Assembly: GCA_018389105.1 (NCBI GenBank)
Contig: JACATO010001080.1
Span: 124,001-188,000 of the forward strand
Source: Nautilus pompilius
Lineage: Eukaryota; Mollusca; Cephalopoda; Nautilida; Nautilidae
Direction: 5' to 3'
DNA: 64,000 bases
In this document: positions 12,453-23,052 of the stretch, in pieces
Numbering within the stretch: the stretch's first letter is position 1
How the letters are laid out: each line of letters opens with the position of its first letter
Program-made: the position numbers and the translations under genes
Notes under the pieces: generated by a model
Told to the model about the DNA's origin: nothing
Seen by the model: the letters and a program-made list of their open reading frames with translations, nothing else
Database searches by the model: none

Positions 12453-12596
12453 AACTGCTACCAGGCATAGAACAGTTCCTATGTGACACCCTGCCCAAAG
12501 AATCTCTGTCAGTGTCTGCTGAGCAGAAATGCAAGTACTATATGGAAAGGTTGGAGGTGCTAAAGCTCCCACCTTCACTCCCACCCAGACCCAGCG
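12453..12596 (+). CDS. SKAP-like: Exon of putative Src kinase-associated phosphoprotein (SKAP-like) adaptor: N-terminal helical segment and proline-rich motif
   Basis: A long T-rich tract ends in TTTCTAG at 12452 and the exon closes at a strong donor, GTAAGT, at 12597. The 144-nt exon is open in one frame, phase 1 to phase 1. The peptide begins ELLPGIEQFLCDTLPKESLS and is predicted helical. It aligns without gaps to the SKAP1/SKAP2 N-terminal dimerisation segment as I recall it, sharing LL, E, F, D, L, E, LS, A and K over about 25 positions. Its end, LPPSLPPRPS, contains PxxPxR, the class II SH3-ligand consensus. SKAP proteins are cytoplasmic adaptors that link Src-family kinases and ADAP/FYB-like partners to integrin and actin signalling. 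AFAP1-family adaptors have a related N-terminus but need a one-residue gap to align, so they are the main alternative. Exon call fairly sure; family call moderate. Confidence 0.68.
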
Positions 12597-15112
12597 GTAA
12601 GTAAGCTAGTTTATTCTTAGATAATGCCTTTCCACTTTGTTGCTTATGAGTTCAAATAAAACGACAAAGAAAATAAAGTTAAGACAGAATTGAAAATGTA
12701 GTTTGTATTCTAAATTCAAATAGAGATAGTTATATCCCTTTGACATGTTGTATCCTTAACTCTCTGTGCATAAGTTATCCTTTGATGTGCAGAAAAAAGA
12801 AAAGGTTTTATTTCAATTGAGATTTTGAGAAGGAAATTTTCATATCCATCCGATAACGTTTTTGGTTTCAGAATGCAGCATTAGTTGAATTTCAGTTGTA
12901 AAGTCCCCCATGATCCCATAATGCAATGCAAGCCTTATTCCATCATGTTGCTAGATTTTATTAAATCAGGATGATTGATTTGTACAGCAGCATGCTGGCA
13001 AGACACTTTATATTCATTCAGCTATTTGCAATGTTCACAATGTCTTTAAAACAAAAATCTTGGTCATTGATACTTGCTTGCACTCATCATTTCAGGGATG
13101 TGAAACTTAATGTGCTTTCATGCTTTTCCACATTTAGAACGAAGGATAATTTTTTTGTGATTATTTCCAACCCTTTCACTTAATAAAACAGTGTGATCGG
13201 CTCTCTGTACAATGCAGATTTGCCTCACAGTTGTGTAAGAATCCAATCTTACTGAGAAATGTCTACAAGTCCAGCTACATCATTGCAACTTGTTTGCTTA
13301 TTCTTAAGTTTGTCAGACAGTTTGAGAAAATCTGTAATCCCGGAATTTCTAAAGTCAGCAATATTGCACTGACATCAACTTAAGCAAGGCATCTCTCGTT
13401 GCATTTTTTAGAGTGGTTCATTTGTTGATGGCGATGGCAGTGCAAATGATGGGCATCTGAAAAAAAATTCTATAATGATGCCTGTCTGGATACAGATAAA
13501 CTAACTTCTTTAGCACTTGTTTTGTAATTGGTCTTTCATGTTTCATTACTTTTATTATTTTTCAAAAGATTTAAAGATTTATAAGTTCCACTGTTTGTTT
13601 AACTCCTTAAATTCAAAGAAATTTTAGCAGAAAATGCGCAACATGGAAAAAATATATATACAGTGAACTCTCTTTCAAAAAACAAGGTTAGCAATTTTCA
13701 GGTAAAAGAACTAGTTTACTGAAAATTACTATAAGTTAATCTGATTCTCAAAAAATTTTACATAAAAGGAGAGTCTTCTGTGACTTGAGATGTGTTTACT
13801 TGCCTTACATGGTGTAAAGGTGATGCAGCAACTGTAAGTAGAGAGTTATTGTAATGCCATTGCTGATGTAGGTCACATGACCACTAGGGGCAGATCATGT
13901 CATTAATTCAATATTTATACTGAAGATATAGAAAAACTCAGACACTTAATTTGAACATAAACATAAGCAGTATATAGTATATAAGTTAAATATAAGTTAT
14001 GCTATTGAGATTTCATGTGATAGCGGGATGTGTATATATATATAGATAGATTTTTTTTTTTTCTGGATTTATCAAGGTACTCTATCATGTTTAATATTTC
14101 AAATGTTTTGTTTCTGATTATCCCAAATCTAAAATTATTGATCTGATCTATTTATTATTTTTATCCATACAGTGAACTCTGTCCTTAAATTCCCCTAAAA
14201 AAAAAACAAGTAAGGAAATATTCCTTACCTTCTAATAAAATTTTAACTTCTATTAGCCAAAAATATTCATTGACTGAAAGGGGTGGCACACCAATTATTT
14301 AGGTTAAGAGAAGGTTCACTAGCATATAATGTAACAGAAAAATATCTACAGTTGTTATCTTAACGTAAAATCTGTCACTGCATCAAAGAATTTTCTGCTT
14401 GCAATCACCATCTAGTAATAAAGGATGATTTAAAATTGCAACCTATACATAATTTTTTTTAAATGCACAATATTAAAGCTGGATTTTGCAGTTCACTAAA
14501 TTAACATCCCCAAAAACAGTGAACTCTAATTTTAGGTTTAATACTTCGTGGATGTGACTTTCTTTAACTATTATCTACGAATTCTAACAAATAATTTACT
14601 GTGATTTAGCTATTTAAAGCTATGCCAAGATCACATACTTGTCCTATTACCTAGTATCAACAAGTAGACATGGAAGTTCCTTAAGTTCCCTGTAAACAGT
14701 TGTCAAGCAAAAGGAGTCGGAGATTGTTGCCTTTATGACTTTTGGCTGGAAAATGCCTGTTCAGATCTAAAGCAAGCCCCCCCCAAGTCCCAATCACACG
14801 ATATATCCATGCCATTAGGTCACTGAATTCCCAGCCTACTAGTCTTTTTCAGGTTACTACACAACCTTCTTGTGGCGAACTTTGCTTTCATTATTCTCAT
14901 CACTGGAAAGGAAAGTTATTTCTGACTTAAAACTTATTTAAAACTTGTCACTACTCTGTCGCATCTGTTTATTATCTTCTCTCATTTTGCACAAAAGGTG
15001 TTCTGCAGGTTCAGCCTATTAGTAAAAATGAACAGTTATTGTAAAGACTGGCAAAAAAAAAGGGGGGGCCCAGCTGGCATAATGATAAATGTTGGTAAAA
15101 CTTGGACAGGAA

Positions 15113-15166
15113 GGCTGGATACCCTAATGGCACTGCTATTTCAGCTAGGTTTCATTTGAACATTCC
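15113..15166. repeat. Hairpin MITE, family C copy 1 (partial)
   Basis: The segment GGATACCCTAATGGCACTGC followed by TATTTCAGCTAGGTTTCATT is shared with copies at 22983, 30159 and 44920, in either orientation. Here the left arm is damaged. The mariner transposon begins 15 bases to the right. Confidence 0.6.
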
Positions 15167-15180
15167 TAGTATCTTGGATA

Positions 15181-16517
15181 CAGGTCTGTCCAAAAAGAAA
15201 CTGAATTTTTTTAAAAAGCAAATTTATTGCTTTACTTACAATTTAATCAGACTTGTCTCATTCAAAATAGTTCCCTCCACTGTTGATACACCACTCCCAA
15301 CGTTTTTTCCAGTTTTTGGAACGCATCCTGGAATGAATTTTCAGGGATAGTGCGCAGTTCTTGTAGCGGATTTTCTTCGATCTCTTCTATCTTCTGAAAT
15401 CGGGGACCTTTCAGGGTGGATTTAAACTTTGGGAACAAAAAAAAATTCTGCTGGGGCCAAATCCAGAGAGTAGGACGGCTGGAGGACAAGAGTAGTCTTG
15501 TGCTTTGCCAAAAAGTTACGGATAAGGCGTGACATGTAAACAGGTGTGTTGTCGTGGTGCAGCATCCAGGTTTTGTTTTTCTATGCCTCTGGCCGCCTCC
15601 TTCGTACTGTCTCTCTCAACCACCTCAGGACATCCAAGTAAAACTCTTTATTGATCGTCTGATCACGTGGAACAAACTCATGATGAATGATGCCTTTCCA
15701 ATCCAAAAAGATGATCAACATCACCTTCACATTTGAGCGACTCTGACGTGCTTTTTTTGGTTGCGGCGACAATGATCCAACCCACTGTGACGACTACCTT
15801 TTTGTTTTGACTTCATAGCCGTACACCCACGTTTTGTCACCTGTTATGACACTTTTCAGAAAGCTTTCATCAGCATTTGAACGATGAAAGAGCTCCTGAC
15901 TGACTGTGACTCATTCTCTTTTTTCGCTGATCTGTCAGCAGATGTGGTGCAAATTTTGCGGCTACACGATGCATGTTCAGTTTTTCTTTTAAAATCATGT
16001 GGCACAAACTTTTACACATGCCTGCTTCTTCGGAAACTTAACGGACAGTCAGGCGACAATTTCCACGGATCACGGCACGCACTTTCTCAATGTGATTGTT
16101 GTCCATTGTCGTGGAAAGTCATCCAGATTTGGGATTGTCTTTGGTGGATGTTCTTCCAGATTTGAAACACTGGTACCACTCGTGACATTGCGTACGGCTC
16201 AAACAATCCTCCCCATAGGTCTGTTGCAACATTAGAAAAGTCTCCGTAAACGTTTTTCCCAATTTGAAACAGAATTTCACACAAACACGTTGCTTTTCAA
16301 GATCCTTCATTGTTCAACTTGCGACACATCGCCAAGTGCACTAAACATACGTTCACTCTAGCGCATGTAGATCGATGACTAGCTGATGTGGCATGATGCG
16401 GCTGTTATTAGACTGAAGGTCAATGTCACCAATAAGCAGCACTGCAGTCACAAGCACACTGCACCGGCTGGTTGGTGCACTGTTTTAAAAGTTCGGCTTC
16501 CTTTTGGACAGACCTTG
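15181..16517 (-). mobile_element. Mariner transposon, near full length, inactivated, with TIRs and TA duplication
   Basis: The left end reads CAGGTCTGTCCAAAAAG and the right end, reversed, CAAGGTCTGTCCAAAAGG. A TA dinucleotide abuts each end (15179-15180, 16518-16519), giving a 1337-bp element. The minus strand encodes a mariner transposase from an ATG at 16310: KFCFKLGKTFTETF and SRTQCHEWYQCFKSGR are the N-terminal helix-turn-helix regions. The catalytic region follows as TGDKTWVYGYE near 15845, HHDN near 15550 and YSLDLAP near 15465. The D...D34D aspartates are thus all recognisable, with YSPDLAP changed to YSLDLAP. A stop after KTKR and several frameshifts break the frame, so it cannot make an intact transposase. 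Confidence 0.92.
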
Positions 16518-16521
16518 TACA

Positions 16522-16640
16522 TGGGGCAGATGGCCTGGTGGTACAGCGGGCTTAAGTGTTGGTAAATAAAAACTTCATTAAGAAATTACTTTGCAACCAA
16601 GAGGTTGCAGGTTCAACACCAGCTCAAGCAGCCTACCTGA
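16522..16640 (+). repeat. tRNA-derived SINE head
   Basis: GGCCTGGTGGTACAGCGG (near 16530) is an A-box-like block and GAGGTTGCAGGTTCAACACC (near 16602-16621) a B-box-like block. The gap between them is longer than in a tRNA gene. It starts three bases right of the mariner's TA, so the mariner may have landed at its 5' edge. Confidence 0.45.
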
Positions 16641-19277
16641 AGAAAGGAAAACCAAATTGTGCCTACTGCGAATTAATGTCATTGCATTTCAAAACATTTG
16701 TCTCTGGACTGAAATATTTGATGCTGACAGCAGAGAAGATCAATGAAACGTACTATTTTAACTAACTACTACTGCAAAGGTAAAGGGAGATCACTGAAAT
16801 AACTCTACAGTTGATGATATAAATTATGAAATCAAAAAATATATAACTAAAAAAACAAAGGTTCTGAATTGGTATAACCTGTAAAGTAATAAAACAAACA
16901 TGCACGTACTGATTTTAGTTAAATACTTAAATGTCTCTAGTACATATATTGCCAGCATTATTTGGACAACAAAAATGAATAAGGCAATAAGTAGAGTTAG
17001 TTTTATCCATCCCGTATGCTACAAGTGTTGTATAAGAAATGGCTTTGTAATTATTTGTTGTTTTTTTTGTGATGATAGAATATCTGTTTTTGTATCACTA
17101 AAGCCAATGACTTACCAAACTGAAACCTGCTGAAGGCTCCAAGTATTTATTAGATTACTTTGATAATAATTTGTCTTACTCTAAATGAGCTAATCCAACA
17201 CATTACAACAGATCAGTCCCGTTCACACTTGGTTATTGACTGTCTGCTGACTTCTCATTGCCCTTATTGGCCTACTGTGACCTAATTCTCTTGCACTCTG
17301 TGTGGGTTAGCACCAATGGCAATTTGTCAAGCTTGTTTACTTCATTTGTTGGTCAGTAGCTGAATTCATCAGGAGAATAACTACAAACCTTATTGTTGTT
17401 GTTTTAAGAAAAAGAAAAAAAGAATTATGTGAGAAAGAGTAACACTTGCAAAGTTTTTGATCTTGTGAACTTATCAATACACCCGATGCTCAAAAGTAGT
17501 TGGAAGATGAAAATTTAAAGAAGAAACTCCAGGCTAAAAGAAGCAGCATCGAAAGAATTTAATGAAACTAGTTTTTTTTTCTTTAATAACAAAACAAAAT
17601 GAAAATAGTGTTAGTATTGAAAGAAAAATAAATAAATGGCATATATACAGTATTGAAAATAATTATCGAAAGATACTGAGGATGCCTGGTCTTAGCTAGG
17701 TTTCTTTGAATAGCTACATATGCAATGAGACCGTTTCACAAAAAATTGTAACACCTGCACTCACTTGCAGCTAAGTCATTCACTTGATTTGTACTGGCTT
17801 TTCATATCTATAACACAGAGAACATATCTTGAGGTACTTAATATCAGTTTTGGAGAGTTTTTGGTAGTCTTCCTCAACTGTGTCTATTGTCACAAGTGTC
17901 AGTTTTGCATATTCTTTTCAGCATACAGCTCTTTCTAAAACATTGTCAAGCTGCTATCTGGAGTATAGCTTCACTAGCTGAGACTTTGATTTCTATATGC
18001 TTGTTATGTGATATTTTCCCAGGAACCATAGTATTCACCACATTACAATAATATCACTGCCTATATACTCATAGTTCTTCTGTAGGTGTAGCACTTTCTT
18101 GTTGCTTGCATTGACAAACCGTCATAGTACACTATATCAAAACATGTTTGTACTACTATGGGGCATTTCATTTTCACATGTAATGCAAGTCTATCAGGTT
18201 ATTTGCATTTTATACCCTGTTTTTCTTTGTTTTCATAATTATTTCAATTACTGTATGTGTGTGTGTGTGTATAATTAATTTTTTTTTGTTTTTCAACTCA
18301 CCTAATCTTTTAAATCTGTCTCTTGTTTCACTTGACTTTAGTAAATATTTGCCAGATCATTTCATTCATTCCTTGTTCTTCATGACTGACAATTATTCTG
18401 TCAATGGTGTGATTTTTCTGACCATGTGATGTGGATGAGAAGAACCATTTCATGAGTGACAGTTTGTTCTATGATGGCAGCACTTGCAGATTGAATCATG
18501 GATCAGGGTTGCTGTCTTTGACCGCTGGGTCTGCCATTGCTTGCCACTTCGTTTCTTTTTCTCTAGGTTGATATAGTGTATTTTTTTTTGAACTGAGACA
18601 TCCCAGCTTTTGACATCATTGTTGCATTGTCTTGGGCTGTTATTCATTGTGTTCTTGAATGTTTCTTCTGTCTGCTTTGTGTGTAGGTGCCTTTCTCCGG
18701 TGTAACAGTTGTTTTCTCATTCCTGTGTCGTCCATTCTGCAGCGAATACATATCAGTTCACTGACATCCAGAGAGCAGTATCACCCACAGTCATCTTCCT
18801 GCTTGCTTTTAACTGTGAATTTATTTACCTCATTAGAAGGATTTTGGGATTTAGCTGGTCCATGAGAAAATAGATAATTATCTTCTTGGCATGAAAAAAA
18901 TTAAATGTTGGAAAGATTAAATGGAATTATGAAGCATTTCACCCAGCCATTTTACAGGATTGTAACTTGACCCTAAGAAAACAAAATAAATTTATGTCTA
19001 TTCATCTTAGGAATGTAACATGATAAGTTACTAGCTACTTATACAGGGGCCTAAAGTTATGTCATAATATTTTTAAAGTTTGGATTTTGAAGAGAACTCT
19101 TGAGTTAAGCTTAAAGGCATAAGGCTTTGGAGTCATTAAAACCCCCTTTTACTTGCTCTTGTTTACATTGTACTGTACCTGTGTTTCCAATTTCTCAGTT
19201 TTTAATGTTATATGTATACTTTAATTTTCTTTTACATGTCAAAAAGATTCATCTCTTTCCTCTTCTTTTTCATTTAG

Positions 19278-19331
19278 CTGTTGTCAGTGCTCATGAAGAA
19301 AATTCTGGATTGGAAAAGACTAAAGTCAGTG
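19278..19331 (+). CDS. SKAP-like: Small phase-symmetric exon of the SKAP-like gene, copy 1 of a duplicated exon pair
   Basis: A pyrimidine-rich acceptor (TCTTCTTTTTCATTTAG) precedes this 54-nt exon and GTGAGT follows at 19332. With the G carried from the previous exon it reads A-VVSAHEENSGLEKTKVS and leaves one base, so phases are 1-1 and it can be skipped without frame loss. The peptide is hydrophilic, probably a flexible linker after the proline-rich motif. It resembles the exon at 29690-29746: both have a V-x-x-A start, an acidic middle and end EKT(K/R)V(S/N) directly at the donor. I know of no matching segment in vertebrate SKAP1 or SKAP2, so the linker appears lineage-specific. Its size makes the call dependent on splice sites, frame and the similarity to the second copy. 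Confidence 0.62.
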
Positions 19332-20079
19332 GTGAGTTGACTCTTGCTACTTTGGATAACTTTTTGAACTCTGCGTTGCACTCTCACATTATGGTTTAGT
19401 CTGGGCTATATAGATGCTATATAGCTACGGTTTCCACTGGGCGCTCCAGTTTCCTGATACTTCTGCTACTGAAGTGGGCAGCATTCAGACCACTTGTGCA
19501 CAGAAAGATGTGCAGCCCCAGTTAAGCCTTGGACTCTTAACCTATGGCATTAGTGAAGGAAAAAAGTACTAACCTAACTGATAAAGAGATAGTTCTGTGG
19601 CAGCATGAGCAGTTAGGTCATTACTTCCTCTTTTTGTCTCCAGTTGCACCTAACTCAGTGTAGGCTGGGACCTGGAATGCTAGCAAACCACTGGAAACAA
19701 TGGTTGACACAAACATGCCTGCTGTGCATGCAAACTTTGGCTAATAATAGGAATGACTGGGTATGGATACCTTTGGAGATAGAATGATGTAGAGAAGCAA
19801 AGAAAAACCATGTTGTATGAGGTCACCAGATTTTGATACAAGTTCATTGCTCTAGGCACTTGGCCTTCTACTGCCAACTTTTCACTTGGGTGTCACCTCA
19901 TAACTGATGCATTTAAAATCTATTATGCACTAAAGTTGAAGTGCCAGTTGTGGCTTAATGGTTTAAAATTACACTATTTACTTGTCCAAATGACATGATA
20001 TAAAAAAGAAAGGAAGGATAGAAAGATTTTGTTCAGAGTGATTTCAGGTTTTTTTATTGCTTATATTTGCTCTTATTCA

Positions 20080-21450
20080 GGATTCTCTTGCCTACTTTGG
20101 GGTTACATTCTTGAAAACCACCATGTTAATTAGCAAATATAGGGTTTTATGGGAAATAAGTTCCCCTAACCCCTAGACTAAGCTGCCTGTTCCTTCACTA
20201 TTGTGATGCAGTGACACCTTGGGTGGTGGATGTGGCTGGACCATCAGTGGTGGCTTTCTTAAAAAAAAGCTTAAGATGGAAGGCTGGCTCATTTTCTTAT
20301 GTAGATCCCTATGTAGCTCCCTGTATGGTCTCTAATTCTTCCAACCCTCGCTTGAAGTTGAGGCTATGCTCCATGAATGGACATTCTCCATGGAGAGATT
20401 GGTAGCAAGCATCATTCTGTGGCAAAGGTTGGCTAGAGTCATCAGCTTTTCCATCACATCCTTGCCTTTGTCCTCGTCCTTGTCATCACTAGATGACTGT
20501 ATTAGCTCCTCAAGGTACTCCTTAGTTAGCTCCTCCAGGTGTGACTGAAGAAGCTCCTCGACCTCATTAGCCTGAATGTCGTCAGCCAGTCCCTTACCTC
20601 TCAAATGTCACACAGCCTTCATAATGCATTAAACCTCATCATCAACCATTGGGAAGTCACTGAAGTTGTTCACTGCCTTCCTCAAAAATTTACCCCATGC
20701 CATACTTTTTCTAACACTCTGTCAATGTCAAGGTCACGTTCTTCTCTGTGGTGTCCATGATGCCAGTGAAGGTGCAGTATGTGCAGTAACTTTTAAAAGT
20801 TATTATCACACCTCTGGTCCATGGATTGAAGGAGTGATGTCATGTTGGGAGGCAGGAACACGACTTTAGTATTTGGGTAGGCAAATTGGAGGGCCTCAGG
20901 GTAGCCAGGTGCATTATCCAGGATGAGTAGCACCTCGAAGGTTACATTTTTCTTTGCAAGGTACCCCTCCACCTCATGCACAATCTGGTTGTGGTTAAAG
21001 CACCAAAAGACAGGGAGGTGGTTTTCTCTCCTCTCAATGCACAGGGATTCTGTGAGTGGTACAGGAGCATCAGTTTAATGAAGCAATCCCCTGCAGTATT
21101 GACATAAAGGAGAAGAGTCAGCCTTCACGCTCAGCTACTCAGGGGCACTTTTTTCTGGACTTTGTCTTCCATCCATATGTTAAGAGTATTCTCTGTTTTC
21201 TCTTTTAGGGTTGCATAGTATAAAAGTCAGTTTAGCACTTTTAGTTGTACCACTGCCCTTAGCAAAGCTTCACTTTTCTTTATTGTCCTAATGGTGGACT
21301 CATTAACTCCCATGAGCCTCCCATTAAAGCTGCAATTTCACCGCAAGCAAGTCGATCAACCACTTCTAATTTCTTTTCTAAAGACATTATTCTTTGGCCC
21401 TTTAGCACTTTTTTCACCTTTACCACTGAGTACAAGTTTAGGGGCAAAAT
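20080..21450 (-). pseudogene. Tigger/pogo-type transposase remnant
   Basis: The minus-strand frame at 20793-20981 contains LLILDNAPGYPEALQFAYPN then VVFLPPNMTSLLQSMDQ. This is the DDE core of Tigger/jerky-type transposases (LLLDNA-x-x-HP ... FLPPN-TS-x-x-QPMDQG). An acidic C-terminal tail follows at 20332-20604. Upstream, near 21250-21400, the frame reads GEIAALMGGLMGVNESTIRT, like the N-terminal helix-turn-helix. Stops and frameshifts separate these pieces. The 20090-20165 edge (GGGGTTACATTCTTGAAAAC and TATAGGGTTTTATGGGAAAT) resembles non-coding flanks of such elements. I could not find a matching pair of inverted repeats, so the ends are approximate. Confidence 0.75.
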
Positions 21451-21922
21451 TATTGCTAATAAATAATAAATAAAGGTGAAGAAATGTGGAATAATATGGA
21501 TTGATCAGCAATGTCCACTTGGTATAACAGTCAGTGTGCAAGAGACCGCATGGCAGGATGATGACCAGCAGTGATGGGGATGCTGTGCGGATGAATATGC
21601 GCATAGTATTCACTGTGCTACGATCACAGGTACACAAAATTCCATACCGTATTTGCTAAAATGGTATACAAAAGGGAAACCATGGATACATGCATTCCAC
21701 AGTTGGAGTAGGAATGCTGTATTAAGAAAGTAAAAAAGATGTATTTTAGAATTGTTTCATTATTTCAGTCCCCCAGATGGCTCTTCTTGGTTGTTTACCT
21801 GAGAAAAAACACGAAGAAATATTACTTGTTAAGCTATGTCACTAGGATTTCTATCAAATGAAGCAATTTTTATTATGTTAGGTAAGTGGTTAGCTTGGGC
21901 AAAAATAATTTATATATATTTA

Positions 21923-22976
21923 CACACACCTGGCTGGCTACTTTATTCATTAGGACCAACATACCTTTTCGGACTTGGGCTGGACTTGACATGCAGATGC
22001 AAATGAAGTTGATCACGGGATATGACAGGTGATCCATGCAGTCAGTCTAACAGATATGGGAAAAGATAAAGCCATTACGACATTTGAAAAGGCATGATAT
22101 TGGTTCATGTCTAGCTGCAAAGACATTTTTGTTGGTTGATACTCCAAGATATTGGTGACAAAAGTTTTGCTGCAAGGGGGATTATGGTCACAAACGTAGT
22201 GACGGAATTAGCAAGAAAGGTAGCTAGACAGGATAATAAAGTCCAGCCAATATCAAAAATAGACCAGCTGACAGAGACTTTAAATGCAGGGAAATCCATA
22301 CCAATTTTAAGTCTTACCTTGCAACAAATGGACAGTGGCAGTAGGAGACCATTTTGTAAACCACTGATCACAGTTACCAACATAGATGCCTCCTGTGATA
22401 TAATAAGTGTAGATACCTAACAAATCACATTTCACCCCACCCCCCTTCTTTTTTTTTTTTGCACAAATGAGAGAAAAAAGATTTAGAGTCCGGATCTCTG
22501 GTGGTGGAGTCTTTGGCATATGCTGGGCCCCTTGGTCCTTTTAAAAGGCAGAATGAATGCCAAAGCTTACCTCAGCATCATTTCTGATCTAGTGCATCCA
22601 GTGATGATGCATGTGTACCTTGATGGGGTGGTTGCTTTCAGGATAATGCTTTCATCCATCATCCCCACAGTGTGCATTGATGGTTTGGAGAACATGATAG
22701 CAATTTCAGGAATTTCCCATGGCAGGACAATCCCTGGATCTTAATCCATTTGAGCATATGTGGGATCAATTTGGAAGAAGCATTTATTATTGTAATCTTC
22801 CGCTTACCTCACTTCATACATTACATACAATATTAATGACTGAATGGGGAAATATCCCTCAAGACACTTTTCGTCACCTTGTGAGTTCTATGCCATGTCG
22901 TCTCATGGTTTTATTCAGGCAAAAGGTGACTCAACCCATCATTACGTATAGGTTCTAATAAAGTAGCCAGCTAGTG
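21923..22976 (+). mobile_element. Tc1-like transposon, both ends present, transposase broken
   Basis: The left end contains GGCTGGCTACTTTATTCATT and the right end, reversed, GCTGGCTACTTTATTAGAAC, so about 16 identical bases lie in inverted orientation, with TA at each edge (about 21921 and 22977). Between them the + strand encodes pieces of a Tc1-type transposase: DIGDKSFAARGIMVTN and adjoining HTH-like sequence near 22140-22200, LKGRMNAKAYLSIISDLV near 22543-22596, a frameshifted QDNA block near 22640, and QSLDLNPFEHMWDQFGR followed by WGNIPQDTFRHLVSSMP at 22719-22958. The DLNP-x-E motif with the last catalytic Glu is intact, but frame changes and stops disrupt the whole. It is likely a fossil of an element of about 1.05 kb. 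Confidence 0.88.
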
Positions 22977-22982
22977 TATATG

Positions 22983-23052
22983 GTTGTTCAAATGAAACCT
23001 GGTTGAAATAGCATCACTCTAATGGTATCTGACTAAGTTTCATTTCAATGCC
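22983..23052. repeat. Hairpin MITE, family C copy 2
   Basis: GTTGTTCAAATGAAACCTGG at the left and GTTTCATTTCAATGCC at the right form an imperfect palindrome of about 70 bp. It is a near reverse complement of the copies at 15113 and 30159. It begins about six bases beyond the Tc1-like element's right end. Confidence 0.7.

Larger units (their letters stand above)
12597..19277 (+). other. Intron (6.7 kb) of the SKAP-like gene
   Basis: It is bounded by GTAAGT at 12597 and a T-rich acceptor ending CATTTAG at 19277. It holds one partial hairpin MITE (about 15113-15166), a mariner transposon (15181-16517) and a SINE-like head directly after it (about 16522-16640). Elsewhere it is A+T-rich with poly-A/T runs and a short TG microsatellite near 18254-18272. 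I see no further exon in it. Confidence 0.6.
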
